DNA from: Ectobacillus polymachus
Lineage (GTDB): Bacteria > Bacillota > Bacilli > Bacillales > Bacillaceae_G
Reading direction: 5' to 3'
Length of the DNA: 64,000 nt
NCBI RefSeq assembly: GCF_048159605.1
Contig: NZ_JBLREB010000002.1
Span: forward strand, 310,001 to 374,000
The notes under the pieces were generated by a model. The model was not told the DNA's origin. It ran no database searches and saw nothing but the letters and a program-made list of their open reading frames with translations. Made by a program: the position numbers and the translations under genes. The stretch's first letter is position 1, and every line of letters begins with the position of its first letter. This document shows, piece after piece, positions 24,504 to 33,245 of this stretch.

Positions 24504-25127
24504 ATGATGCAAAATGAAAATCAAATGCACCAAAATATGCACACAGGTACTGTCCCTCAACAAATGAATCACGGCGGGCACGAAATGTTTGATGTACATG
24601 AAGTGTTATCAGGAGCAATTGGTACGATGAATCAATATGTATTATTGCGCCCACATGTAAAGGATCCAGAATTACGTGATATTCTAGATCGCCAGTACAA
24701 CTGGATCCAAGATGAGTACAACGCAACAGTTGAAAGTTTTCAGACAGGGAAGGATCCTGCAAAAGCAACACAAGCCTACATGATGAAACAAAACAATGAC
24801 TTCATCTACGGATTATCTCCGTCCCAACCGAAAAAACCACTCGGATCGGTTTCGGAGATTACAGACGAATGCATATCAGGCCTTATGTTAGGGTCTGTGA
24901 AATCCCTGGCATCGATGAAAACAATGACATCATTAGAAGTGACAAACCCAGTCGTACGCCGGGTGTTGGCTGATTCGGTTCCAAACTGTATTGAAATGGC
25001 GTATGAACTCTCGATTTACCAAAATAAACACCATTACTATCAAGTACCGCAGCTCGCCCAGCAGGATATGCAACAAATCATGAGCTCGTATGCAACTGCC
25101 CAAGTGAATCCGTCTATAGTGCATTAA
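24504..25127 (+). CDS. CotF-type spore coat protein
   Basis: 207 aa from ATG 24504, with GAGGAGGAG ending 10 bp upstream. Methionine-, glutamine- and histidine-rich N-terminus (MMQNENQMHQNMHTG), then a CotF/coat F helical domain with DVHEVLSGAIGTMNQYVLLRPHVKD, ILDRQYNWIQDEYNATVESFQ and a second half ITDECISGLMLGSVKSLASMKTM. CotF-like proteins are ferritin-like bundles deposited in the spore coat. This is the clearest sign that the organism sporulates. A strong terminator follows. Confidence 0.85.
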   Translation: MMQNENQMHQNMHTGTVPQQMNHGGHEMFDVHEVLSGAIGTMNQYVLLRPHVKDPELRDILDRQYNWIQDEYNATVESFQTGKDPAKATQAYMMKQNNDFIYGLSPSQPKKPLGSVSEITDECISGLMLGSVKSLASMKTMTSLEVTNPVVRRVLADSVPNCIEMAYELSIYQNKHHYYQVPQLAQQDMQQIMSSYATAQVNPSIVH

Positions 25128-25133
25128 TGAGGT

Positions 25134-25168
25134 TACACAAAAAGGTTCCGGATGGGACCTTTTTGTGT
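25134..25168 (+). terminator. Terminator after spore coat gene
   Basis: Stem ACACAAAAAGGTTCC / GGGACCTTTTTGTGT with a 4-base loop. Confidence 0.9.
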
Positions 25169-25206
25169 ATAGTTAATGTAGATTCATATTTTTGGGAGGG
25201 GCATTT

Positions 25207-25950
25207 ATGGCAATCGCAACATACTCGAAATTTGATACATATAAAAACAAAATTTTTTCATTGCCCTCGCCGTTAGAGGAAGAAGCATTACGCAGCCCGC
25301 AGTTTTTACTTGAAAAAGATGACAAGAAGCAGCTTGAGATTTATTATGCGCCATTTGAATACGTAAATGAGCAGGCGAAAGTTGTCATTGTTGGCATTAC
25401 CCCAGGGCTTCATCAAATGAAAAAGTCTTATGAAACGGTAATGAACCTAAAGGACAAAGCGGTACCGGATGAAGAAATCCTGCACCAGGTAAAGAAAAAT
25501 TCTAGCTTTGAAGGGCCGATGCGAAAAAATCTGGTTCAGATGCTGGACGAACTGCAATTACCAAATTACCTAGGAATAGCATCTACAAGTGAACTTTTCA
25601 GTACGGCAAGTCACCTTGTTCGGACTACCTCCGTTATCGCTTATCCCGTTTTTTATAAAGGGAAAAATTATAGCGGCTCAACGCCTAATATTTTAAAAAC
25701 CGAGCTGTTACAAAAATACGTGATTGAAAACTTTGCCAAAGAATTTGAAAAGGGAAAGGATGCGCTCATCATTCCGTTAGGAGTTAACGTGACAAAGGCG
25801 CTAAATTTTCTTACAGAGCACGACTACATAAACTCAGATGCTGTCTTACATGGGTTTCCTCATCCGTCCGGCGGCAACGGTCATCGCTTTAAGCAATTTG
25901 CTGAAAACAAAGAGACAATGAAACAGCAAATTCAAGCTTATTTTAGATAA
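25207..25950 (+). CDS. Uracil-DNA-glycosylase-superfamily protein
   Basis: 247 aa from ATG 25207 (GGGAGGGG upstream). VVIVGITPGLHQMK matches the GxxPG motif and LHGFPHPSGGNGHR matches the HPSxxN/R motif of the UDG fold, with an intervening STSELFSTASHLVRTTS. The order and spacing differ from classical Ung. Homologues in Bacillus are labelled UDG-family proteins without proven activity. A second UDG-fold protein lies 430 bp downstream but is of another type. Confidence 0.75.
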   Translation: MAIATYSKFDTYKNKIFSLPSPLEEEALRSPQFLLEKDDKKQLEIYYAPFEYVNEQAKVVIVGITPGLHQMKKSYETVMNLKDKAVPDEEILHQVKKNSSFEGPMRKNLVQMLDELQLPNYLGIASTSELFSTASHLVRTTSVIAYPVFYKGKNYSGSTPNILKTELLQKYVIENFAKEFEKGKDALIIPLGVNVTKALNFLTEHDYINSDAVLHGFPHPSGGNGHRFKQFAENKETMKQQIQAYFR

Positions 25951-26384
25951 CTGGTGTTGCTTTGAAATAAGTTTAATCATTTCGTAATGGTGTTATTCCA
26001 CAATCGCGCTCGATTTGTGGAACATTGAAAAATACCAAAGTTTTATTCATTCATGACATCTCTTTTCACAATTACTTATACCATTATTATAAGTTTTTTT
26101 AGTTTCGGGGTCTGTTATATACAAAATTCACACGTAACTGAAAACCAAATAAGCATACTAAAAATAATATCGCTTAATAATTTGGAACTTCTTTATAATC
26201 ATAATACTCCCTTTTGAAGAAACAGCGTCAATTGATGCTTGGAGTATCACGTTGTATCATAGAAGTAGTCCTAGTTGACTTGAAAACTGCTCTGTTGATT
26301 TATTGACATAAATTTGGTTTTGATAATAAGAAATTGATAATAAAAGGTTAATTAAGTACTAATAGTTAGAAAGGAAAATAAAAA
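25951..26384. other. Intergenic region between two UDG-fold genes
   Basis: No gene seen. An inverted repeat TTCCACAA / TTGTGGAA (26000-26025) surrounds CGCGCTCGA. The first bases after the stop (GTTGCTTTGA, near 25955) resemble those after the YfcC stop at 36073, hinting at a shared dispersed sequence. A TTGACA (26303-26308) may be a -35 box. Confidence 0.35.
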
Positions 26385-27038
26385 TTGAACAATGATTATG
26401 AAAAATATGCTCAATTAGTTAAACAAAGACGTAACTGTCATAAATGTGATGATCTAAGTAATCCATTTATGGTGGAACCAAAATATGATTCAAACGAGAT
26501 TGGGGCATGGTCAACCTGGAAAGGTGACCTTGATGCAAAAATAGTAGTGATTGGACAAGATTGGGGAGATGAGAATTATTACCTCTTATCAGAAGGAAAA
26601 TGTAACCCAGAAACTGCAACCAATCGCAAATTAGTTGAATTACTACAATCTATCGGAATATCAGTTGAAAAAGATAAATTGTTTTTTACAAATGCAATTC
26701 TCTGTCTAAAAACAGGAGGATTAGCTGGAAAAGTCAAAAAAAGTTGTTTTAATAACTGTGCAGTCCATTTTCTTATGCCTCTGTTAGAGATTATAAAACC
26801 GGAAATTGTGATAACTTTAGGAGCATCGGCATATAGAGCAGTAAAAGGGGCCTATAAGGTTAAAATAATGCCATTCTCTGAAGCCGTAAATCAAGAAGAA
26901 CCTCACATCATTCAGAGTAATGACTTTCAATTTAAATTGTTCCCGATCTATCATTGCGGGCAATTGGGTTTAGCCAATAGAAATAGTGAATTGCAATTTA
27001 AAGATTGGAAGAGAATCGAGAAACATCTACTATCTTAA
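26385..27038 (+). CDS. UDG-superfamily protein with N-terminal CxxC
   Basis: 217 aa, TTG start with GAAAGGAAA about 8 bp upstream; no in-frame ATG nearby. RRNCHKCDDL near the N-terminus could be part of an iron-sulphur or zinc site, as in family 4 UDGs. VVIGQDWGDENYY is the motif A position and IYHCGQLGLANRN the motif B position, where family 4 has HPS. TNAILCLK and VITLGASAYRAVKG are also typical. Probable DNA repair or nucleotide-sensing protein; substrate unknown. Confidence 0.75.
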   Translation: MNNDYEKYAQLVKQRRNCHKCDDLSNPFMVEPKYDSNEIGAWSTWKGDLDAKIVVIGQDWGDENYYLLSEGKCNPETATNRKLVELLQSIGISVEKDKLFFTNAILCLKTGGLAGKVKKSCFNNCAVHFLMPLLEIIKPEIVITLGASAYRAVKGAYKVKIMPFSEAVNQEEPHIIQSNDFQFKLFPIYHCGQLGLANRNSELQFKDWKRIEKHLLS

Positions 27039-27144
27039 TTAAGGTATGAAACGAGAATCCCCCTAGTTATTTGTGGATTTTTTGGAAATCATTTTGGGTT
27101 TACTTTCATATTTTCAAACATTTAAGTAAAAGTAAGGAAAGGGG

Positions 27145-27525
27145 ATGAAGATATTGCCAATAAAAATGAATGAACAGGGACTAATCTATTTGGATGCACG
27201 AATGATTAATGCTATCTTTGATTGTGTGTATGATTTTGATGAAAAAGGATATGGAATTAAGCCCGATACTAAAAAACTACTTAAAGATGAACAGTTTAAA
27301 TACTTTATTCAAATGGTGAAGGCAATTCAAGAATATAATTATCGCTTTCGATTTGGACCAACAAGTGAGTTATTTCCACTTTTCGAGTCTACAGTGGGTC
27401 CAATGGAACGAAATTCGGATGGTACAACACTATGGCTTGCTATGGGATTAGCCATCAAAGAATTATATGGTTTTCGGAGTAAAACCCTTAAGGACTTACT
27501 TAAAACTGTAAATATAAAAAAATAA
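27145..27525 (+). CDS. Hypothetical protein, 126 aa
   Basis: A soluble protein with a good ribosome binding site (AAAGGGG just before the ATG). Starts MKILPIKMNEQGLIYLDARM and has a predicted alpha/beta character; no motif recognised. It follows the UDG-like gene in the same direction with a 106-bp gap and is followed by a terminator, so the two may share a transcript. Confidence 0.6.
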   Translation: MKILPIKMNEQGLIYLDARMINAIFDCVYDFDEKGYGIKPDTKKLLKDEQFKYFIQMVKAIQEYNYRFRFGPTSELFPLFESTVGPMERNSDGTTLWLAMGLAIKELYGFRSKTLKDLLKTVNIKK

Positions 27526-27606
27526 TCCTAATAAAAACAGGCTGGCTATATAAATTCCAAATAAGTAGAGGGAATGAAAAATGAGCTATGAGATAAAATA
27601 TTGAAA

Positions 27607-27650
27607 AGCCCAACTTCTCTGCAAATTAAATAGAGAAATTGGGTTTTTCC
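27607..27650 (+). terminator. Terminator after 126-aa protein gene
   Basis: Stem CCCAAcTTCTCT / AGAGAAaTTGGG with an 11-base loop, followed by TTTTTCC. Confidence 0.8.
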
Positions 27651-27950
27651 GTTTCTTCATTTAAGCGCCCAATCGTAATATAAGGTTAGTTGGTTTTTGT
27701 AGAAGATCAATGGCTAAATCTTATTCAAAGAAAGCATCCGTCTGTTTAAAAACATTATAAATGGGCTAAATGAATAATCAAAAATACAACAGGAGGAATC
27801 AATAATGATGGCAGGAGATTTAACGAATCTTAGCCAGAATTCCCCTTCTTCAACGAAGTAAGGAGGGGATGAATGGCTTTTTTGTTGCAAATTACCATAT
27901 TTACTGATAAAATAAGAACATATATTCGTATTCGAAAGGGGTGAAAACAA

Positions 27951-29129
27951 ATGTATCGTGGCAAGAAAGTTTTCTTCACTGCTTCGAAGTCCATCATCCA
28001 AAAATTATTTGCGTGTAACCGGATTTCGGCTGATATTTGGAATGCCTGCTTACAAGAAGCGAAACAGCATTACATGGTGACTGGTAAATGGATCAATAAA
28101 ACACAACTCCAACAAGCGACAAAAGGGAAATTCCCTTTGCACAGCCAAAGTGTCCAAGCGGTTTGCCATAAGTATGTAGACAACCGAGATTCCACCCATA
28201 AAGCCATTCAAAAAGGAATCAAAACATCCCGCTACCCTTACCGCAAAAAGAAATATTTCAATGCGAAATGGGTCGATCAAGCCTTCAAGATTCATGAAAA
28301 GGGGCGGATAGAATTATCTTTAGGCATTCAAAATGGCAAACGAGTCAAGCCCTTAGTCATCTATGCCAAGAATCTGCCTGTTGGTGATATAAAAGAAATC
28401 GAACTATGTTTTGACCATAACTTGTATTTGTCTGTTACGTATGACAATGGAAGTACCGTTGTTCCGTCAACTGGAACACAATCAGCAGGCGTTGACATGG
28501 GTGAAATCCACTCGTTTGCTTGTGTCACAGAAAACGGGCAAAGTGTCATACTTTCAGGCAGAAAATTACGAAGCATTCACCGTTTTCGCAATCAGAAGTT
28601 AAAGGAATTGCAACGTCTTATGAGTCATTGCAAAAAGGGTTCTCGTCAATGGAAAAAATACAACCGAGCCAAACAGTATATTCTCTCTAAAAGTGAAGCG
28701 CAATTGCGGGATGCTACCCATAAAAACACAAAGCACTTGATCGACTGGTGTGTAGAACAATCGGTTCATACTCTTTATGTGGGCGATGTCCGTAACGTTA
28801 GCAAAAAGACCAAACAAAAAAAGAAAGCGAATAAAGGCAATCGTCAAAAACTGTCTAATTGGAATGTCGGACAACAAGTAAAGTATGTAAAATACAAAGC
28901 AGAAGCGAAAGGGATCCAGGTTGTCCTCCGCAACGAAGCCTTTACTACGCAAACATGTCCTGTTTGCAAGCGACTCCAAAAGCCAAAAGGTCGTCATTAT
29001 CAATGTATCTGCGGTTACAACGAACATCGTGATGTGCATAGTGCAGGGAACATTCTCACAGATGCTTTATTTGGCATGTTTATGCCAATAACGTGTGACA
29101 AAAATCCCATGTATCTACGAGTAGCGTAA
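27951..29129 (+). CDS. tnpB: TnpB, RNA-guided nuclease family of IS605 elements
   Basis: 392 aa. RuvC-I is GVDMGE with Asp182; RuvC-III lies in EHRDVHSAGNI with Asp361; the zinc finger is CPVC ... CIC (29 bases apart region before RuvC-III). At the RuvC-II position the sequence is LYVGDV, with Gly278-Asp279 where most TnpB proteins have Glu-Asp. The N-terminal recognition part is basic (PYRKKKYFNAKW). TnpB is guided by an RNA made from the right end of its element and cuts target DNA. Whether this protein cuts depends on where its third acidic residue lies. RBS: AAGGGGTG before ATG. Confidence 0.88.
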   Translation: MYRGKKVFFTASKSIIQKLFACNRISADIWNACLQEAKQHYMVTGKWINKTQLQQATKGKFPLHSQSVQAVCHKYVDNRDSTHKAIQKGIKTSRYPYRKKKYFNAKWVDQAFKIHEKGRIELSLGIQNGKRVKPLVIYAKNLPVGDIKEIELCFDHNLYLSVTYDNGSTVVPSTGTQSAGVDMGEIHSFACVTENGQSVILSGRKLRSIHRFRNQKLKELQRLMSHCKKGSRQWKKYNRAKQYILSKSEAQLRDATHKNTKHLIDWCVEQSVHTLYVGDVRNVSKKTKQKKKANKGNRQKLSNWNVGQQVKYVKYKAEAKGIQVVLRNEAFTTQTCPVCKRLQKPKGRHYQCICGYNEHRDVHSAGNILTDALFGMFMPITCDKNPMYLRVA

Positions 29130-29305
29130 GCCACAAGTAGTAGATGGTGCGAACCCACCCCTATCTTGGATAGGTTGCTTATTATAGAAATCATGATTTC
29201 TACTACCAAAGGTAGCTTTTCTTCTAATGAAGAAAGGAGAAAGCAATGGTTTTGAAAGATAAGAAACCCCCACTTCAAGCGAAGCTAAGTGGTGGGAGGT
29301 TCATA
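29080..29305 (+). ncRNA. Putative omega RNA region and right end of the tnpB element
   Basis: TnpB guide RNAs overlap the 3' end of tnpB and run to the element's right end, with the guide taken from the DNA beyond it. Here the 175 bp after the stop hold several stems (GAAATCATGATTTC at 29188-29201; CTTTTCTTC../GAAGAAAGG) and end in the right-end hairpin at 29266-29299. Extent is inferred from family knowledge, not from a visible promoter. Confidence 0.5.
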
Positions 29306-29400
29306 GTATTACATTTCTTAATCCCCAAAATACTTAAGCCTGACGCTAAAATTAATATACCTCCTACAATAGTTACTTCATTCAGAAGACTGTTATGGGT
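29305..29400 (-). pseudogene. Fragment of a DUF554-type membrane protein gene
   Basis: On the minus strand the sequence reads NEVTIVGGILILASGLSILGIKK, close to the conserved C-terminal helix of DUF554 proteins. It stops at the right end of the tnpB element. A minus-strand continuation (VKSPAIIID, near 27820) lies on the other side of the element and could be the interrupted remainder. The upstream part of the gene is missing; it abuts the broken MerR gene. Confidence 0.45.
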
Positions 29401-29727
29401 AATTCAATATCTTCTCCTAGCACATATTCGTGCCGTAAATATGCTACACACATTTCAGGAAGTTTTATTTCCGATATTTTATCTAGAGTTGTACTGACGG
29501 CATCTTCAATTTGTAATAAACGGCGTGAGATTTTAGTTTCAATTATCTCCAATTCCCTCTTTTTTTTGGCAACTTCATCCTGTTGCTTTTTTAAGATCTC
29601 AACAAGAGTATCAATGTCCCGATAGTTAAAAAAATCTATAATCTCACTTATTGGTACATTTAGAGCCCTCAAATATTTTATTGAGTTTAATCTTTCAAAC
29701 TGTTCCAATAGTAAAATATTCTTTCAT
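29382..29727 (-). pseudogene. MerR-family regulator gene with internal deletion of the HTH
   Basis: AGAGGAG precedes an ATG at 29727 that starts MKEYFTIG, the usual beginning of a MerR winged helix. The frame then breaks, and a second frame resumes as EQFERLNSIKYLRALNVPISEI, which is the end of the MerR DNA-binding domain, followed by a coiled coil (LVEILKKQQDEVAKKKRELE) and the start of an effector domain (LPEMCVAYLRHEYVLGED). Roughly the central 60 codons of the HTH are missing, and the effector domain is cut short at 29382. The gene cannot encode a DNA-binding regulator. Confidence 0.75.
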
Positions 29728-29992
29728 GGAAAACTCCTCTATTTGCATTAATACTGAAAATGAAAGTACTTATATTTTACAATGGATCCAGTACTAGTGG
29801 TCCGTTTGTTGAACAATCAGGGATGGAGAGCGCTGTTCTCACCATAAACTATAACCTTTTTTTGAGCCTCCTGTGGGAGCGATATATTATCTTATGAGTA
29901 GGTGTATTTTGTTCCTGTTATAAAATACCGAAATTAGGGGGACTTGATTTCTTTGCTTGATGGCTATGGACCGGAACCCTCTAAAAAGGCAA
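29728..29992. other. Intergenic region after GlnL-like gene
   Basis: No supported gene. A 62-codon plus-strand frame at 29944-30132 runs into the antisense of the response regulator and is not called. Confidence 0.4.
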
Positions 29993-30835
29993 TTAATTAT
30001 TGGCTTGCATTACTAATCCATCAAAAAATTGCTTCAAAGATACTTGACCTCCAGTTGATGATTTTCCTTGTAAGAAGAGAATTTCTTTGTGGATATTTTT
30101 ATAACCAAAAAGAGTGTTCGTATACTCGATAGTTAATTCATTTTCAAAATCATCTTGGCATAAATTGGCGATATTTATCATGCCCTTTTTTATAGCTCGT
30201 CTAATACGCTGGAAGATAATTTTCTTCTCATGAGAATCTAAAGCAAATTGTTGATTAAAGTTGATACAGCTAAAGGAAATATTTTGCTCGATCATTATCT
30301 GACTAATATTTAATATATCTGCATAACCTGCTTCAGAAGTTATTCCTAAAAACCCTAAAATAGATCGCACCTTTTTTTTCATTTCATTAAAATGATCTGA
30401 GTTTACACTTGAATAGCTATCTGAAGGAGTCCCTAATAAATTTTGAATATTTTTCAGTTTTTGTTCCATCAAAATGCTTTGCTTTACCCGATTAACGATT
30501 GTTCGAACTTCAATAATATTGATTGGTTTATCGAGAAAAAATTCGATGCCAGCTTTATAAGCATCTTCTCTCAATTCACTATCTCGTACTTGTGAAATCA
30601 TAATAAATTTCAACTCAGGTTTAGCCTTGCAAAGTGTTTCAACTAATGCAATACCATTTAGTTCGGGCATTAACAAATCTACTAATACAATATCAACATT
30701 CAGTAACATCAGTTCATTTAAGGCCTTTTTAGGCGATACCGATGTTCCAACTACCTGATTGTTCATGTCTTCTTCCACGATTCTTTGCAAGATCATAATA
30801 ATTGATAAATCATCATCAATAATATAAAAATTCAT
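29993..30835 (-). CDS. GlnL/YcbB-type response regulator
   Basis: 280 aa. Receiver domain with acidic pocket IIDDDLS, phospho-acceptor Asp53 in VDIVLVDLLMPELNG and Lys103 in FLDKPINI. The C-terminal ~150 residues (RSILGFLGITSEAGYADIL, IFQRIRRAIKKGMINIANLC, YTNTLFGYKNIHKEI) match the YcbB output domain of B. subtilis GlnL, a regulator of glutamine use. The start overlaps the kinase stop by 4 bp. It is divergent from the argF-arcC-yfcC genes, which are the likely targets. Confidence 0.88.
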   Translation of the reverse strand: MNFYIIDDDLSIIMILQRIVEEDMNNQVVGTSVSPKKALNELMLLNVDIVLVDLLMPELNGIALVETLCKAKPELKFIMISQVRDSELREDAYKAGIEFFLDKPINIIEVRTIVNRVKQSILMEQKLKNIQNLLGTPSDSYSSVNSDHFNEMKKKVRSILGFLGITSEAGYADILNISQIMIEQNISFSCINFNQQFALDSHEKKIIFQRIRRAIKKGMINIANLCQDDFENELTIEYTNTLFGYKNIHKEILFLQGKSSTGGQVSLKQFFDGLVMQANN

Positions 30836-32130
30836 GATTGTTCCCCTATAGTTAGTTTTTCTTTGTTAAATGTTAAAAAGAAGGTCGTTCCTTTTCCTTC
30901 TTCAGAAACAGCTTTTATATTGCCTCCGAATTGTTCTGCCATAATAATTTTAACGTGCGACAAGCCAATCCCTCGATAAATATCTCCAGTATATTGATTA
31001 AATTTAGTAGAAAAACCCGGTTGAAAGATCATATCTTTGATCTTTGAAGGAATACCAGGACCGTTGTCAGAAACACTTATTAGCAACTGCTCTCCCTGAT
31101 CTGTGACAATTACTGTTATTGAACCTCCATGTTGTTTTCCTATTGCATCAATGCTATTTGAAATAATATTCGACAAGATTGAAACTAAGTAGTAATGATT
31201 ATTTATTTGTAGATCAATTTGGTCCTTGACCGTAATCAAAATATCCAATTTTCTTTCCCTAATAAGACTGCGTGAATGCATCAAGACGATTTTTAGTATT
31301 TCACTTAAACGCATAAATGGGGCATCTTCTACTTCAAAATAACTCCCCAATCCTTTGATAACATTTTGATAATCTTTTTTTACATCATGTACGTCTCTAG
31401 CAATATCTAACGCAATACCCCCATTTTTGCTGGAAGGGTTTTCATTAGAAAGCTCTTTGTTGAGCAAATAGGCATTCTTCATGATTCTTTCGATTTCGTT
31501 AATGTTTTTATTCATAAAATATACTTCACTTTTAACTGCTGAAACTGACCACAAAAAGTGATAATACCGCTGCTCATGACTTTTTTTTCTAATCATAAGC
31601 GTAAAGTAATGATACAAAAATGCAATAAAGCAGCTGATAATAGTGCGTAACAACGCTACTAAAAACAATATTGTAAATAAACGTAGACTATAATTTGAAA
31701 AATGTAACAGCAGACTAACTTCTAAGATATTAGCGATATAATCACACAGCAAAATGGTAAAAAAGAAGGAACTATCATTGCGATAGGTGCGATGCCAGTA
31801 TAAAAAATAATACACACATCCGTAACAAAGATAAAAAGCAATATCGGTAAATATATACTGAGCAATTGTTGCGATAGCATCATTATTGGTTATAAAAAGC
31901 AGAAGCCCTCGGAAAAAAGGTGAAGCAATTGCAATTCCAATTGTTAATGGTATTGGATTTAGATCATCATTAAAATATAAAAAAACGGGTAATAAGATGA
32001 CGGACAGGGTCAAAATGAAGCCATCCACAAAAATCGTCATATTAACTTGTGCCGCTAATGCGATACAAGTTGCAGCAATGCTTATTCTCTTGATTCTATC
32101 TTGATTAATGTTGCGAGAAAAAAACGACAT
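30832..32130 (-). CDS. GlnK/YcbA-type sensor histidine kinase
   Basis: 432 aa. About six N-terminal membrane segments (to residue ~180), a H-box-like helix with DIARDVHDVKKDYQNVIKGL, N-box LVSILSNIISNSIDAIG, and G-boxes DNGPGIP and GIGLSHVKIIM. This is the layout of B. subtilis GlnK (YcbA), partner of GlnL. TTGGAGG lies before the ATG. The ligand is unknown; the divergent genes point to an amino acid such as citrulline, arginine or glutamine. Confidence 0.88.
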   Translation of the reverse strand: MSFFSRNINQDRIKRISIAATCIALAAQVNMTIFVDGFILTLSVILLPVFLYFNDDLNPIPLTIGIAIASPFFRGLLLFITNNDAIATIAQYIFTDIAFYLCYGCVYYFLYWHRTYRNDSSFFFTILLCDYIANILEVSLLLHFSNYSLRLFTILFLVALLRTIISCFIAFLYHYFTLMIRKKSHEQRYYHFLWSVSAVKSEVYFMNKNINEIERIMKNAYLLNKELSNENPSSKNGGIALDIARDVHDVKKDYQNVIKGLGSYFEVEDAPFMRLSEILKIVLMHSRSLIRERKLDILITVKDQIDLQINNHYYLVSILSNIISNSIDAIGKQHGGSITVIVTDQGEQLLISVSDNGPGIPSKIKDMIFQPGFSTKFNQYTGDIYRGIGLSHVKIIMAEQFGGNIKAVSEEGKGTTFFLTFNKEKLTIGEQS

Positions 32131-32149
32131 AAAAAATCCTCCAAAGATA

Positions 32150-32215
32150 CTTGTCGAAGCTTTTTGAAGCTATTTGAAGCTTCAAGATATACTTTGATTA
32201 TAGAACTTAATAGAC
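32150..32215. promoter_or_regulatory. Divergent promoter with three 10-bp-spaced GAAGCT repeats
   Basis: GAAGCT occurs at 32156, 32166 and 32176, exactly one helical turn apart, in the 100-bp gap between the kinase gene and argF. B. subtilis GlnL binds direct repeats (TTTTGT type) on one face of the helix, so this tandem is a good candidate site for the local response regulator. TTTGAT...TATAGAAC to the right could form the argF core promoter. Confidence 0.65.
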
Positions 32216-32234
32216 TTTGAAGGAGGAACAAACA

Positions 32235-33233
32235 ATGAAAAATTTACGAAATCGAAGCTTTTTGACACTACTGGATTTTTCACCAAAAGAAATGGAATTT
32301 TTGTTGAACCTATCTGAAGATCTAAAAAGAGCTAAATATGCAGGTACTGAACAAAAGAAATTAAGTGGTAAGAATATCGCGTTGCTTTTTGAAAAGGATT
32401 CCACACGTACTCGTTGTGCTTTTGAAGTGGCAGCCTATGATCAAGGTGCACATGTCACCTATTTAGGTCCTACTGGAAGCCAAATGGGTAAGAAGGAAAG
32501 CGCCAAAGATACTGCACGAGTGCTTGGGGGAATGTTTGATGGTATCGAATATCGCGGATTCTCGCAACGAACAGTAGAAACTTTAGCTGAATATTCTGGC
32601 GTTCCAGTATGGAATGGCTTAACTGATGAAGATCACCCTACACAAGTATTGGCAGACTTCTTAACTGCTAAAGAATGCTTGAAGAAGCCTTATAATCAAA
32701 TTCACTTTACATATGTAGGTGACGGACGTAACAACGTAGCAAATGCATTGATGATTGGTGCTTCAATCATGGGTATGACATTCCATTTGGTTTGTCCAAG
32801 TGAATTAAATCCAACTGATGAATTATTAAATAAATGTAAAAAAATTGCAGCTACGACTGGAGGCTCCATTTTAGTCACAGATGACATTGATGAAGGTGTA
32901 CTGCATTCTGATGTGATCTATACAGATGTTTGGGTATCCATGGGGGAACCAGATGAAGTTTGGAAAGAACGAATCAAATTACTAGAACCTTATCGTGTTA
33001 CCAAAGAAATGATGGATAAAACACAAAACCCTAATGTAATTTTTGAACATTGCTTACCATCTTTCCATGATTTAGAAACCAAAGTTGGGAAAGAAATTTT
33101 TGAAAAATATGGATTGAAAGAAATGGAAGTTAGTGACGAAGTATTTGAAAGCGCTTCTTCAGTTGTTTTCCAAGAAGCGGAAAATCGGATGCATACTATT
33201 AAAGCTGTAATGGTTGCAACATTAGGTGACTAA
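32235..33233 (+). CDS. argF/arcB: Ornithine carbamoyltransferase, catabolic type
   Basis: 332 aa from ATG 32235 (GAAGGAGG 8 bp upstream; the frame is open from 32217). The carbamoyl phosphate motif STRTR (in LFEKDSTRTRCAFE), ornithine-side SMGEPDEVW and FEHCLPSFHD are all present. It interconverts citrulline plus phosphate with ornithine plus carbamoyl phosphate. It is followed directly by carbamate kinase and then a carrier gene, with no arginine deiminase, so it probably works in the citrulline-degrading direction for ATP. Confidence 0.93.
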   Translation: MKNLRNRSFLTLLDFSPKEMEFLLNLSEDLKRAKYAGTEQKKLSGKNIALLFEKDSTRTRCAFEVAAYDQGAHVTYLGPTGSQMGKKESAKDTARVLGGMFDGIEYRGFSQRTVETLAEYSGVPVWNGLTDEDHPTQVLADFLTAKECLKKPYNQIHFTYVGDGRNNVANALMIGASIMGMTFHLVCPSELNPTDELLNKCKKIAATTGGSILVTDDIDEGVLHSDVIYTDVWVSMGEPDEVWKERIKLLEPYRVTKEMMDKTQNPNVIFEHCLPSFHDLETKVGKEIFEKYGLKEMEVSDEVFESASSVVFQEAENRMHTIKAVMVATLGD

Positions 33234-33245
33234 GGAGGAAACCAT

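Larger units (their letters stand above)
27825..29305 (+). mobile_element. IS605/IS1341-type transposable element carrying tnpB only
   Basis: The element has a subterminal hairpin at the left (CCCCTTC..GGAGGGG, around 27842-27868), a single tnpB gene, and a right-end structure (CCCCCACTTCAAGCG / GTGGTGGGAGG, 29266-29299). No tnpA gene is present, so it cannot move unaided. There are no terminal inverted repeats or target duplications, as expected for IS200/IS605. Exact ends are approximate. Flanking minus-strand frames suggest it sits inside debris of a DUF554-type membrane protein gene. Confidence 0.8.

Noticed and set aside
28599..29039. 146-codon frame antisense to tnpB
   Set aside because: Fully inside tnpB, whose motifs are clear; no ribosome binding site.
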